From CAYHZL01 sp964361075 (GTDB lineage: Bacteria > Bacteroidota > Ignavibacteria > UBA10030 > UBA8401), in the NCBI GenBank assembly GCA_964361075.1, contig CAYHZL010000003.1, forward strand, positions 1 to 54,129: a stretch of 54,129 nucleotides of DNA, in the 5' to 3' direction. A model generated the notes under the pieces. It worked only from the letters and a program-made list of their open reading frames with translations. It was not told the DNA's origin and made no database searches. A program made the position numbers and the translations under genes. This document shows, piece by piece, positions 42,238-51,303 of the stretch (position 1 is its first letter; every line of letters begins with the position of its first letter).

Positions 42238-43254
42238 CTACATCCGTGGTTCTGCACCAATTCCTATTGCATTCGATAAATGCAACGCTCCTTTTTCATT
42301 TTTAATTCCATCGAACGGATCGTTATTGATGAGCACGTTGCCATCTAAATCAGCAAAATCAATTAACGGCGAAAGTTGTGCCGCTGCCGAAATGCCGACT
42401 GCACTTTCGATCATACAACCCATCATCACTTTCATATTCAATGCGCGCGCGGTGTTTATCATGCGCATGGCTTCACGCAGACCGGTGCACTTCATTAATT
42501 TTATATTTATTCCATCGTATGCTTGTGCAAGGATTGGTAAATCAGAAAGTCTGATTACGCTTTCGTCTGCAATAATTGGCATGTTCACTTTATCCCGCAG
42601 CCATTTGATATCGTCGAGCTGCGCAGCCGGCATTGGTTGTTCAATAAATTCTACATTATTATCCTGCAACCATTTTATTCGTTCCAACGCAAGTTCTTTA
42701 CTCTTCCATCCTTCGTTCGCATCAACACGAATCACTTTGTCTGTAATTCCGCGGATGGTGTCAATTATTTCTTTATCATTTTCTAATCCGACTTTAACTT
42801 TCAGAATCGGAAATTCTTCTGCCTCTCGAACTTTTTGTGCTATCACTTCAACGGTATCTATTCCGATAGTGAAAGAACAGAGCGGAGTTTTTTTCGGATT
42901 CAGTCCCCACATTGTATGAAGAGGCACGCCGAGTTTTTTTCCAATCCAATCGTGGAGTGCAATATCAACGGCACATTTTGCGGCGGTGTTTTTTTCTGCC
43001 AACAAATCTACATAGTGCAAAATATCTTCAACAAGAAAAGGAGAATCGAATTGTTGGAGTTTTATTTTCTGTAAAAATTTCTCTACGGTATCCGGTGTCT
43101 CGCCATATCGTGCCGATGGAGATGCTTCACCATAGCCGAGAATTCCCTCATGTTCTAAAATAACAATAACGATGGGAGTTATTTTTCCGGCGCTGCGCGA
43201 AATGCGGAAAATATGTTTTAGTTGAAGGTCGTATCGTTGCCAAGTAAGTTTCAT
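42238..43254 (-). CDS. Dipeptide (L-Ala-D/L-Glu) epimerase, enolase superfamily
   Basis: The 338-residue protein belongs to the muconate-lactonising subgroup of the enolase superfamily. The acid-base lysine pair is in LKVKVG (KxK, about 175-177); metal ligands are in IRVDANEGW (Asp), VEFIEQPMP (Glu) and IIADES (Asp); the second base is in NIKLMK. The C-terminal DLDGN carries the DxD motif that binds the dipeptide ammonium group in dipeptide epimerases. The likely job is recycling of murein peptides. It was 30 bases downstream of ftsY before an element inserted. Confidence 0.85.
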   Translation of the reverse strand: MKLTWQRYDLQLKHIFRISRSAGKITPIVIVILEHEGILGYGEASPSARYGETPDTVEKFLQKIKLQQFDSPFLVEDILHYVDLLAEKNTAAKCAVDIALHDWIGKKLGVPLHTMWGLNPKKTPLCSFTIGIDTVEVIAQKVREAEEFPILKVKVGLENDKEIIDTIRGITDKVIRVDANEGWKSKELALERIKWLQDNNVEFIEQPMPAAQLDDIKWLRDKVNMPIIADESVIRLSDLPILAQAYDGINIKLMKCTGLREAMRMINTARALNMKVMMGCMIESAVGISAAAQLSPLIDFADLDGNVLINNDPFDGIKNEKGALHLSNAIGIGAEPRM

Positions 43255-43284
43255 AGTAGTAATATTTTTGAAATTGCATTAGTA

Positions 43285-43437
43285 ACTGATGTTACGTAGA
43301 ACGTGTTTTTGTCGCGAATGATGCCATGACTTATCTGGTAAATGTGGAGAAATATCATTGTTTAACAGCATATCAATTCGCAAAAGTCATTCGCCGCGGC
43401 GAATTATTAAAAAAAATTTTGTTTGCGTAACATCAGT
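43285..43437. mobile_element. ACTG-ended MITE-like element, copy 2, at the ftsY stop codon
   Basis: This 153-bp element has inverted ends ACTGATGTTACG / CGTAACATCAGT. Flanks are TAGTA (43280-43284) and TAGTG (43438-43442), a 5-bp duplication with one difference. The core is unlike copy 1 and contains the palindrome CATTCGCCGCGGCGAAT (43388-43404), also present in the GTAA-ended element at 52487. The ftsY stop TAA spans the element boundary. Confidence 0.75.
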
Positions 43438-44390
43438 TAGTGATTTTCTTTTTCAAACAATGCTTCAACAAACGCATGTGAATTGAACGGCTGCAAATCA
43501 TCAATTTTTTCACCGACACCAATAAAACGAACAGGTAATTTCAACGATTGGCTTATCGAAAGAACAATTCCGCCTTTTGCAGTGCCGTCAAGTTTGGTAA
43601 CAACAAGTCCTGTTAAACCAACCGCATCGTGAAATTGTTTTGCCTGTTGAATTGCATTTTGTCCGGTTGTTGCATCGAGTACCAATAACACTTCGTGTGG
43701 TGCGTCGGTAATACATTTTTGCATCACGCGTTTTATTTTTTTTAACTCTTCCATTAAATTTGTTTTGGTGTGAAGTCTGCCCGCAGTATCAATGATGACA
43801 ACATCAGTATCACGCGCTTGCGCAGATTTCAATGTATCAAACGCAACTGCCGCAGGATCGCTTCCGTGTAATTGTTGGATAATATCCACGTCCGCACGCT
43901 TAGCCCAAATTTCCAACTGCTCGTTCGCGGCTGCTCGAAATGTATCTGCCGCACCAATTACTACTTTTTTCCCTGCCGATTTATAATTGAATGCAAGTTT
44001 ACCGATCGTTGTTGTTTTGCCGACACCATTCACACCAACAACCATGATAACGTACGGCTTAATTGCAGAAGGCAACTCAAACGGATCGTCTGCATCGTTA
44101 ATATTTTTTACAAGTGCGGCGGCAATTTCATTTCGCACTAAAGTATCAAGTTCTTCTGGTGTTTCGTATTGCTGCTCTTTTGCGCGAGCTTTTATGCCTG
44201 CAATAATGCGATGCGATGTGTCAACTCCGACATCGCTAGTTATTAAAATTTCTTCCAACTGTTCCAGAAACTCATCGTCAATTTTCCCTTTAGCAAAAAT
44301 TAAACGGCTTACTTTATTTACAAGCGCTTCTCTGGTTTTTGAAAGCCCTTCTTTAAGTCGTGAAAGTTTGAATGCATCAAAAAATCCCAT
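43437..44390 (-). CDS. ftsY: Signal recognition particle receptor FtsY
   Basis: FtsY is the GTPase that docks ribosome-SRP complexes at the membrane. The 317-residue protein is a minimal NG domain, lacking the long acidic A domain of E. coli FtsY. Motifs are GVNGVGKTTTIGKLA (P-loop), DTFRAAANEQL, DTAGRLHTK and TKLDGTAKGG. The C-terminus ends KENH. The stop codon survived an element insertion. It is in a string with pgsA upstream. Confidence 0.95.
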   Translation of the reverse strand: MGFFDAFKLSRLKEGLSKTREALVNKVSRLIFAKGKIDDEFLEQLEEILITSDVGVDTSHRIIAGIKARAKEQQYETPEELDTLVRNEIAAALVKNINDADDPFELPSAIKPYVIMVVGVNGVGKTTTIGKLAFNYKSAGKKVVIGAADTFRAAANEQLEIWAKRADVDIIQQLHGSDPAAVAFDTLKSAQARDTDVVIIDTAGRLHTKTNLMEELKKIKRVMQKCITDAPHEVLLVLDATTGQNAIQQAKQFHDAVGLTGLVVTKLDGTAKGGIVLSISQSLKLPVRFIGVGEKIDDLQPFNSHAFVEALFEKENH

Positions 44391-44410
44391 ATCGAAGTTG
44401 AATAATTAAA

Positions 44411-44962
44411 TTAGTGTGAACGTGAAACGATAATTGAATAAAATCTTTTTAGATAAATGGAAAATGAATACACCATTCCCGCAACACTTGACCATAAAAA
44501 AAACAAATAGAGTGAATTAAAAGATGGATTTTTGAGCATTGCAAAGATGAGAGTAAGTGAAATGAGAACAACCGTAACTTTTCCGGACATTGTTGAAACT
44601 AATAAAACGCCTTTTTTCATTTGCACATAACTACCGCCAAGAAAAATAAGAACATCGCGTATGATAACAAGGCTCATAAACCACAGTGGAATATCACCAA
44701 AAATCATTAGCATTATTACCACGATGCCCACTCCAATTTTATCTGCGAGCGGGTCAATAATTTTACCGAGATCAGAAATTTCATTCAGCTTTCGTGCAAG
44801 ATATCCATCAAGAGCATCGGTAACCATTGCAAGCAACACAATGATCACTGCGATCTCTCGATGAAAAGAAAATTGCGCCTGCAAACAATACGCAACCGGA
44901 ATCATCAAAAGAATCCGGCTGAAGCTCAACATATTTGAAATTGTAAAAACTTTTCCTTGCAT
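44411..44962 (-). CDS. pgsA: CDP-diacylglycerol-glycerol-3-phosphate 3-phosphatidyltransferase
   Basis: PgsA makes phosphatidylglycerol phosphate. The 183-residue membrane protein has the CDP-alcohol phosphotransferase motif TDALDGYLARKLNEISDLGKIIDPLADKI (DG-x2-AR-x8-G-x3-D-x3-D, residues about 48-76) and about five helices. It lies 20 bases before ftsY. Other CDP-alcohol transferases share the motif, but length and the N-terminal FTISNMLSFSRILL favour PgsA. Confidence 0.88.
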   Translation of the reverse strand: MQGKVFTISNMLSFSRILLMIPVAYCLQAQFSFHREIAVIIVLLAMVTDALDGYLARKLNEISDLGKIIDPLADKIGVGIVVIMLMIFGDIPLWFMSLVIIRDVLIFLGGSYVQMKKGVLLVSTMSGKVTVVLISLTLIFAMLKNPSFNSLYLFFLWSSVAGMVYSFSIYLKRFYSIIVSRSH

Positions 44963-45050
44963 AGTATTAACGAATAATTGCTAGTGTACCTACTGTAGTG
45001 CATTGTTTATTTCTGAATTATTTTTATAATTTAAATTTTGTTCATTCCCA

Positions 45051-46544
45051 TCACACTTCTAATTCATCTTTATTCAATGTAGATTCAATCTGGGTTGGGT
45101 ATGCGCCGCCAAAACATGCTGTGCAATAATTTTTCTTTTCATTTCTAGGAACAGATTCTAACATTTTTTCCATCGAAAGAAAATGCAAACTATCAACACC
45201 AAACTCCTGACGCATTTTTTCAATATCTCCATCGCACTGACATGCAATCAAATCTTTTTTATTAGGAAAATCCATTCCGTAATGGCATGAATTGACAATT
45301 GGTGGTGATGTAATTCTGAAATGAATCTCTTTAGGTTGTGCTTCTTTCAATAACTTAATTAATTGTTTTGAAGTTGTTCCCCGCACAATTGAATCATCTA
45401 CAACAATAACCCTTCTGCCTTTGAGTACACCTTTAACAGTACTATATTTAGTTTTCACTTTCATTTCGCGTTGGGCTTGCTCTGGCTGAATAAATGTTCG
45501 CCCAACATAGTGGTTACGGATTAATCCGATTTCTAATTTTGCACGAATACCCTTCTTGTTACTTTCCGAAACATAACCAAGCGCGGCTGTGTTACTAGAA
45601 TCCGGCACGCTGATAACAATTGTCTTCGTATCATCTTCTTGTGCAACCGGAGCTTCCTGTGCTAGCCCTTTGCCAAGCTTGCGTCTCACTTTATCAACAC
45701 TTTCTCCAAAAATTTGGCTATCAGGACGAGAAAAATAAATATATTCAAAAATACAGTGATGATGAGTTGGCGTTTGTTTACTGATATGTAACGACTGCGG
45801 TTTCTTTTTGATTGAGATGTTATTTTCGATAACAAGAATCTCGCCGGGTTCAATATCGCGTATATATTGTGCGTCCATAATATCGAATGCACACGATTCC
45901 GAAGCGACAACGTAGCTGTCATCTTTTTTCCCCAACGCTAACGGACGAAAGCCGTAAATATCGCGTGTTGCAATAAGCGCAGTATCAGTTAATATTAAAA
46001 GAGAGAATGCTCCTTCTATTTGTTCAAGCGCATCTTGAATTTGTTCAATTTGCTTTGTCTTTTTACTCCGCGCAATTAGATGTAAAATAATTTCGCTGTC
46101 AGATGTGGTCTGAAAAATGGTTCCTTCATTTTGAAGTTCACTTCGCAGTTTGCGGAAGTTTGTAAGATTTCCGTTGTGCGCTATTGCTAAATTACCATCT
46201 CGATAATTTACCACAAACGGTTGAATGTTCAATCTGTTATTTGCAGAACCGGATGTTGAATACCTATTGTGCCCAATCGAAGACGAACCAACAAGTTGCT
46301 CCTGAATGACAGTGTAATCTTTGAAAACATCTGTTACCAATCCCATTCCTTTTGTAGTATTGAAATGGTGTTTCTTTTTTTCTTTATCAAAGTAATGAGA
46401 AACAATTCCACTCGCTTCTTGTCCTCGATGTTGCAAGGCGTGTAAGCCATAATACGTCAACAATGAAGCTTGAGTGTGTTCATAGATGCCAAAAATTCCA
46501 CATGCACAGCGAGGTTTATCTTTTTTAAAATCGATTGAAGTCAT
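45051..46544 (-). CDS. purF: Amidophosphoribosyltransferase, iron-sulfur type
   Basis: PurF carries out the first committed step of purine synthesis (PRPP plus glutamine to phosphoribosylamine). In 497 residues a 14-residue propeptide precedes the nucleophile Cys15 (CGIFGIYEH); the PRPP site is VIVVDDSIVRGTT. Cysteines in HHCIFEYIYF, IACQCDG and YCTACFGGAYPT match the [4Fe-4S]-binding cysteines of the Bacillus-type enzyme, so processing and oxygen lability are expected. It is ten bases from nadB. Confidence 0.95.
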   Translation of the reverse strand: MTSIDFKKDKPRCACGIFGIYEHTQASLLTYYGLHALQHRGQEASGIVSHYFDKEKKKHHFNTTKGMGLVTDVFKDYTVIQEQLVGSSSIGHNRYSTSGSANNRLNIQPFVVNYRDGNLAIAHNGNLTNFRKLRSELQNEGTIFQTTSDSEIILHLIARSKKTKQIEQIQDALEQIEGAFSLLILTDTALIATRDIYGFRPLALGKKDDSYVVASESCAFDIMDAQYIRDIEPGEILVIENNISIKKKPQSLHISKQTPTHHHCIFEYIYFSRPDSQIFGESVDKVRRKLGKGLAQEAPVAQEDDTKTIVISVPDSSNTAALGYVSESNKKGIRAKLEIGLIRNHYVGRTFIQPEQAQREMKVKTKYSTVKGVLKGRRVIVVDDSIVRGTTSKQLIKLLKEAQPKEIHFRITSPPIVNSCHYGMDFPNKKDLIACQCDGDIEKMRQEFGVDSLHFLSMEKMLESVPRNEKKNYCTACFGGAYPTQIESTLNKDELEV

Positions 46545-46553
46545 TATATATAC

Positions 46554-48146
46554 TTAAGTTATTAATGTATCATGCAACCAATTTTTATCATCAAGGCTTG
46601 GATAATCGGTGTTGTAATGCAAGCCGCGACTTTCTTTTCGTAACAACGCTGAAGCAATTATTAATTCTGCAACACATGCAAGATTACGTAACTCAATCAA
46701 TCCTTCTGTTACTTTTGTTCTTCGATAAAAATCTTTTACTTCTTTATGAATTAATTCAATTCTTCTTTGCGCTCGCTCCAAGCGGTTATTGGAACGGACA
46801 ATACCAACATAATCCCACATTAGTTGTTGAACTTCTTTTCTGTCGTGAGAAATGAGAACCCACTCTTCACTATTTGTTGTTCCGCTGTCGTCCCAATCTG
46901 GGATTTGAGGCACATTGCCTAACTTAGATTTGTTTTCTTCAATTGTTCTTGCAGCGCGTTCGGAAAAAACAATTGCTTCAAGAAGAGAGTTACTTGCTAA
47001 TCTGTTTGCACCATGCACACCTGTCATGCTTACTTCGCCGCACGCATACAATCCTTCGATAGTTGTGCGTCCGTATAAATCTGTAACAACGCCACCGCAC
47101 GAATAATGCGCAGCAGGAACAACAGGAATCAGATCTTTTGTAATATCAATATTATATTTTAGGCAACGCTCGTAAATATTTGGGAAATGATTCTTTACAG
47201 CATTTGCATCAAGATGTTTCAGGTCGAGATACACGCAATCATCACCACTCTTTTTTAGTTCAGCATCAATTGCACGAGCAACAATATCTCGCGGCGCAAG
47301 AGAACCTTGCGAATCATATTTTATCATAAAATCTTCACCGCTTCTATTCCGAAGAATTGCACCAAAGCCTCTGACAGCTTCAGAAATTAGAAATGCTGGT
47401 GAACCGGAATTGTACAATGTTGTTGGATGGAATTGAATAAATTCCATATTGGCAATTTGCGCACCGGCGCGGTATGCCATTGCCACACCGTCTCCTGTCG
47501 CGATAAGAGGATTGGTTGTATGAAGATAAACATGTCCTGCTCCGCCTGTTGCCAACATTGTTGTATTAGCAAGAAAAGTTTTAACTGTATTTGAACGATC
47601 GTCTAAAACATACGCGCCCCAACAATGCATAGTGTTGTGATGTTGTTTTTCATTTTTCCAAAGATGATGTTCGGTAATGAGATCAATGGAAATGTGATCT
47701 TCAAATATTTTTATGTTTGGATGTTCTGAAACGCGAGCAAGCAGAGCGCGTTCAATTTCTTTGCCCGTTAAATCCGCTGCATGAACTATTCGATGGGCAG
47801 AATGTCCGCCTTCTCTGCCTAAATCGAGTGAAGAACCATGTTTGGTAAACTCAACACCTATTTCCATCAGTTCCTTTACGCGCGAAGGACCTTCTGTTAC
47901 TAAAATCTCTACAGAATCGCGGTGACACAAGTAGGCACCAGCTTTTAGCGTATCGTTAATGTGAGATTCAAACGAATCATCAGGGGAAACAACCGAAGCA
48001 ATTCCGCCTTGTGCCAGATTTGTATTCGATTCGGCTTTTGCTTTTTTGGTAACAATTGCAACAGTACCATTTTTCGCCGCTTTGAGAGCAAAAAATAATC
48101 CCGCAATGCCTGTGCCGATAACTAAAAAATCTGTTTTAATATTCAT
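46554..48146 (-). CDS. nadB: L-aspartate oxidase
   Basis: NadB oxidises aspartate to iminoaspartate for NAD synthesis. The 530-residue flavoprotein has FLVIGTGIAGLFFALKAA (FAD), SNTNLAQGGIASV, GGHSAHRIVHAADLTGKEIE and CGEVSMTGVHGANRLASNSLLEA. The start is put at the ATG at 48146, which begins MNIKTDFLVIG; the longer frame to 48188 adds a hydrophobic stretch not seen in the family and overlaps the upstream gene. NadA and NadC are not in the window. Confidence 0.94.
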   Translation of the reverse strand: MNIKTDFLVIGTGIAGLFFALKAAKNGTVAIVTKKAKAESNTNLAQGGIASVVSPDDSFESHINDTLKAGAYLCHRDSVEILVTEGPSRVKELMEIGVEFTKHGSSLDLGREGGHSAHRIVHAADLTGKEIERALLARVSEHPNIKIFEDHISIDLITEHHLWKNEKQHHNTMHCWGAYVLDDRSNTVKTFLANTTMLATGGAGHVYLHTTNPLIATGDGVAMAYRAGAQIANMEFIQFHPTTLYNSGSPAFLISEAVRGFGAILRNRSGEDFMIKYDSQGSLAPRDIVARAIDAELKKSGDDCVYLDLKHLDANAVKNHFPNIYERCLKYNIDITKDLIPVVPAAHYSCGGVVTDLYGRTTIEGLYACGEVSMTGVHGANRLASNSLLEAIVFSERAARTIEENKSKLGNVPQIPDWDDSGTTNSEEWVLISHDRKEVQQLMWDYVGIVRSNNRLERAQRRIELIHKEVKDFYRRTKVTEGLIELRNLACVAELIIASALLRKESRGLHYNTDYPSLDDKNWLHDTLIT

Positions 48147-48166
48147 CACATTTAAAATACAAAAAC

Positions 48167-48784
48167 TTACAACAAGAATGAAATCCACACTGCGCTGGTA
48201 TTAGTTTTGAAATCAAAAACTGAATACTGTGTGTTATTATCGTTAAGCTTAAAACTTTTTTGTGTCGTTGTGTTGAATGTCGCAACACCAACAACATCGT
48301 ACATAAATAACAGACTAATATTTTGAGTTATCTTTCCTTCAAAACCAATTCCTGCAAAAATAGAAATCGGTATCTCGTTCGTTTGAATTTCCAGTAATTG
48401 TCCCATTGTAGTCATTTGTGCTGATGTGAGCGATGGCGTGTGCGATATTGAAGTAACACCTGTTTCAATTCCTGCATGTAAAAAGGGCATTATAAAACTT
48501 TGGAGATGTAAATGAGATTCGATGGCACAACTGCCGGAGAAAGAGAATGTTTTATCAGTTTGATCTGATGCAGACCCAATTCCTTTTTGATTTTTATTTG
48601 AATAACCAGCGCTGAGTGTAGGTGCGAGAACAAAATTTTCAGAAAGCCAATATCGAATTCCGATACTTGCTCTATCAGAAAAAGAAGCGATCACTGCAAT
48701 GTGAGGATGCGCGGTTGAATCCTGCGCCATTACGAATGGTGATAAAAAAATTACAGCATAAGTTATTGAAATTATTTTTTTCAT
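48167..48784 (-). CDS. Putative outer-membrane beta-barrel protein
   Basis: This 205-residue exported protein has a signal peptide (MKKIISITYAVIFLSPFVMAQ). The rest is rich in alternating beta strands ending in aromatic residues (IGIRYWLSENFVLAPTLSAGY, SLLFMYDVVG, final VWISFLL), as in small outer-membrane barrels. I do not recognise a specific family. The ATG at 48784 is chosen because the signal peptide starts there; one five codons upstream is possible. It lies downstream of the barrel gene ending at 48863, behind a strong terminator. Confidence 0.6.
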   Translation of the reverse strand: MKKIISITYAVIFLSPFVMAQDSTAHPHIAVIASFSDRASIGIRYWLSENFVLAPTLSAGYSNKNQKGIGSASDQTDKTFSFSGSCAIESHLHLQSFIMPFLHAGIETGVTSISHTPSLTSAQMTTMGQLLEIQTNEIPISIFAGIGFEGKITQNISLLFMYDVVGVATFNTTTQKSFKLNDNNTQYSVFDFKTNTSAVWISFLL

Positions 48785-48809
48785 AAATAATAAACTCATA
48801 CAAATTAAA

Positions 48810-48841
48810 AAGGCGTCTTGAGCATTTCGTCAAGACGCCTT
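48810..48841 (-). terminator. Rho-independent terminator after the barrel gene
   Basis: AAGGCGTCTTGA (48810-48821) and TCAAGACGCCTT (48830-48841) form a perfect 12-bp stem with an 8-base loop. On the minus strand it is followed by TTTTTAATTTG. It ends transcription of the gene at 48863-49564. Confidence 0.92.
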
Positions 48842-48862
48842 CAAGAAAATAATTCTTCTTAA

Positions 48863-49564
48863 TTAAAAATAAATATGTAGTGTTGCACCTGCAGTACCAA
48901 AACCTAGAATTTGCGTTGCACTTCCTTGTTTTGTAGTTACATCAGATTTGCCTTTTTGGCTAAGCACTCTATCCGATCTTGATGTCATACTAAATAGAGT
49001 AAGTTGGTATTCTGCAGACAAACTAAGTTCTGGATACAAGAAAAATTCTGCGCCAGCAATTCCAACCAACCCCAAAGTAAATCCTTCATTACCATTTCCA
49101 TTTTTTGTTTCTGTCGTTGTTCCATTGCCAGCTGCGTTTGAAACTGGCGGTTTTACATCAGATGAATTTAAACCAATGCTAAATCCTGCGCCCATATAAG
49201 GTTTTACGCGCGATGTCATTCCACTCATATACATTAAATAATCAAGGCCCACTCCCAAACCGGTAGTTGATGTACTTCCGTCACTACCTGGATCAGTGTT
49301 GTTGCCTGAATTATCGTTCCATGGAGTTGCAGTGCTATTCAATCTAAATTGCAATCCAAGACGAACTGCTGCTTCACTGCTCATAAAGTATGATAAACCA
49401 AGACCACCATTTACACCAGAGGGTCCTATACCAAATGCGCCAAGACCGCCAAATGTAAAATTAAGAGACTTCGCACCAGTTCTAACTGCAGGTTGTACGT
49501 CTTGTGCGAAAATTGCACCCGAGAACAGCATTACCGCAATTAATACAAGAATTGTTTTTTTCAT
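48863..49564 (-). CDS. Outer-membrane beta-barrel protein
   Basis: This 233-residue protein has a clear signal peptide (MKKTILVLIAVMLFSGAIFAQ) and glycine/serine-rich beta strands spaced like a small outer-membrane barrel (LNFTFGGLGAFGIGPSGVNG, GLGLSYFMSSEAAVRLGLQF, PYMGAGFSIGL, SLSAEYQLTLF), ending in ATLHIYF. It has its own GGAGG site at about 49572-49576, its own promoter and its own terminator, so it is probably a well-expressed single gene. Exact family and ligand are unknown. Confidence 0.75.
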   Translation of the reverse strand: MKKTILVLIAVMLFSGAIFAQDVQPAVRTGAKSLNFTFGGLGAFGIGPSGVNGGLGLSYFMSSEAAVRLGLQFRLNSTATPWNDNSGNNTDPGSDGSTSTTGLGVGLDYLMYMSGMTSRVKPYMGAGFSIGLNSSDVKPPVSNAAGNGTTTETKNGNGNEGFTLGLVGIAGAEFFLYPELSLSAEYQLTLFSMTSRSDRVLSQKGKSDVTTKQGSATQILGFGTAGATLHIYF

Positions 49565-49625
49565 AAATAAACCTCCAATAGATAGAAATAGAAAATAGTT
49601 TATTAGGTTCAGCCAGAAGACGTTT

Positions 49626-49656
49626 CAAATATATAAGTGTAAGAGTTAAAAGTCAA
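49626..49656 (-). promoter_or_regulatory. Promoter of the outer-membrane barrel gene
   Basis: On the minus strand TTGACT (49656-49651) and TATATT (49633-49628) are separated by exactly 17 bases. The -10 region continues as TATATTTG, which also fits the TAnnTTTG element used by Bacteroidetes housekeeping sigma factors. The start codon is about 60 bases downstream of the -10 region. Confidence 0.7.
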
Positions 49657-49678
49657 GATTAAATGATAACACAAAGAG

Positions 49679-51070
49679 CTATCCTAATAATCGAAATGCC
49701 CACTCCAACAATTTCTTTTTACTTCGATATGGCGCGTATTTAAGTGGCAAGTCAAACCATGTTCCTTTTCTTAACACGCTTTTTGAATGAGAAAAAGCGT
49801 TGAACGATTCCTTGCCATGGTAATTCCCAAATCCACTTGTGCTCACTCCTCCAAATGGAGTTCGTGGATTAATCAAATGTGAAACTGTTTCGTTAATGCA
49901 AGCGCCGCCACTGGTTGTGGTTTGTAATATTTTTTCTTGCTGCTCTTTTGTAGAACCAAAATAATAGAGCGCAAGCGGTTTCGGAAGTGATTTTAATTTT
50001 TCAATAACAGTATTCAAATCTGAAAATGTTAGCACAGGAAGAATCGGACCAAAAATTTCTTCCTGCATAATTGCATCGTTCCAAGAAATATTTGTCAATA
50101 ATGTTGGTGCTATGTACCGCTCATTCGTATCCGTTATTCCTCCACATACAATAGTGCAATTCGAAAGATATTTTTGTAATCGTTCGAAGTGCTGTTGATT
50201 AATAATTCTCGGATAATCAGGTGAGTGTTGTGGATTTGCACCGTAACATTGTCCAATTTTTTTCTTCATCAGTTCAATAAATTGATCGTGAACAGATTCG
50301 TGAACAAGAATATAATCCGGTGCAATACATGTTTGTCCTGCATTAAGAAATTTTCCCCACGTAATTCTTGAGGCGGCAACATCCAATACTGCATCGTGGT
50401 CAACTATGCAGGGACATTTGCCACCGAGTTCCAGTGTGAGTGGTGTTAAATTTTTTGCTGCGTGTTGCATGACAATCTTTCCAACAGATGTACTGCCTGT
50501 AAAAAATATTTTATCGAATGGTTTTTGAAATAATTCTTGTGCAACAGAAGCATCACCTTGCACGACCGTGATGTATTCGGGCTTAAATGTTTCTTCTATC
50601 ATTTTTTGAATAAGACTCGAGACATGCGAAGATATTTCCGACGGTTTTAGAATTGCACAGTTGCCGGCAGCAATAGCGCCGATAAGAGGAACGATTGATA
50701 ATTGCAGAGGATAATTCCATGGCGCAATAATAAGTGAAACTCCATACGGATCATGATAGATGTAATCGCTTGACGGAAAATTTAAGAGGCTTGTTCTTAC
50801 ACGTTTTGGTTTCATCCACTTTGAAAGATGCCGCAGTGTAAAATCAATTTCGGAAACAACAATCGCTATTTCAGTTGCGTACACTTCAAATTCGCATTTA
50901 CGAAAATCTTTTTGAAATGCCTCGTACCATAACTGTTCCCGTTTAAGAATTGCCTTTCGTAAGATTTGAAGTTGTTCTCTTCGAAACGATTCTTTTTTAG
51001 TACTGTCAGAATGAAAAAATGCTTTCTGATTTTGTGTGAGTTTGCTGATTGAGGTATTGAATGTGTTCAT
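49679..51070 (-). CDS. Aldehyde dehydrogenase, ALDH3-like
   Basis: The 463-residue NAD(P)-dependent dehydrogenase has IIAPWNYPLQLS (catalytic Asn), FFTGSTSVGK (cofactor), LELGGKCPCIV (Glu) and LNAGQTCIAPDY (nucleophile Cys). The short length and the C-terminal basic and hydrophobic tail (YRSKKKLLEWAFRLLG) resemble class 3 fatty-aldehyde dehydrogenases. The neighbouring SDR gene would have ended 16 bases upstream before an element inserted, suggesting a two-step alcohol-to-acid pathway. Substrate not shown. Confidence 0.88.
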   Translation of the reverse strand: MNTFNTSISKLTQNQKAFFHSDSTKKESFRREQLQILRKAILKREQLWYEAFQKDFRKCEFEVYATEIAIVVSEIDFTLRHLSKWMKPKRVRTSLLNFPSSDYIYHDPYGVSLIIAPWNYPLQLSIVPLIGAIAAGNCAILKPSEISSHVSSLIQKMIEETFKPEYITVVQGDASVAQELFQKPFDKIFFTGSTSVGKIVMQHAAKNLTPLTLELGGKCPCIVDHDAVLDVAASRITWGKFLNAGQTCIAPDYILVHESVHDQFIELMKKKIGQCYGANPQHSPDYPRIINQQHFERLQKYLSNCTIVCGGITDTNERYIAPTLLTNISWNDAIMQEEIFGPILPVLTFSDLNTVIEKLKSLPKPLALYYFGSTKEQQEKILQTTTSGGACINETVSHLINPRTPFGGVSTSGFGNYHGKESFNAFSHSKSVLRKGTWFDLPLKYAPYRSKKKLLEWAFRLLG

Positions 51071-51098
51071 TGTGATTGAACCTTATTTAAGATTTTTG

Positions 51099-51303
51099 GT
51101 AATTACTCAGTGTTATTGTTTATTCAAAAAATTCCTCCGCCAAAAAGACGGCGGACTTACAGCCTAACACCCTTTTCAAGGGGGAATTCTTGCTTTAAAT
51201 CCCCCTTGAAAAGGGGGTGTCCCGATTTGTTTTTTAATCGGGACGGGGGATTCATTTTTTTTTTGGAAATACTGAAATTACAAAAATCACGCTAATCGGT
51301 TAT
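51099..51303. mobile_element. GTAA-ended MITE-like element, copy 1, at the SDR stop codon
   Basis: This 205-bp element begins GTAATTACTCAGTGTT and ends AATCACGCTAATCGGTTAT (inverted, degenerate). It has a perfect 8-bp direct repeat GATTTTTG (51091-51098 and 51304-51311). GTAA ends with 8-bp duplications are typical of the IS66 family. The core contains nested palindromes CCGCCAAAAAGACGGCGG, CCCCCTTGAAAAGGGGG and TCCCGATT ... AATCGGGA. The SDR stop codon is formed by its last bases. Confidence 0.85.

Noticed and set aside
42194..42919. Plus-strand open frame of 241 codons opposite the dipeptide epimerase
   Set aside because: It is the antisense shadow of a gene with all catalytic residues, and it starts at the edge of a mobile element.
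48147..48188. Longer NadB start with a hydrophobic leader
   Set aside because: NadB is cytoplasmic, the family begins at the FAD motif, and the extension overlaps the upstream gene.
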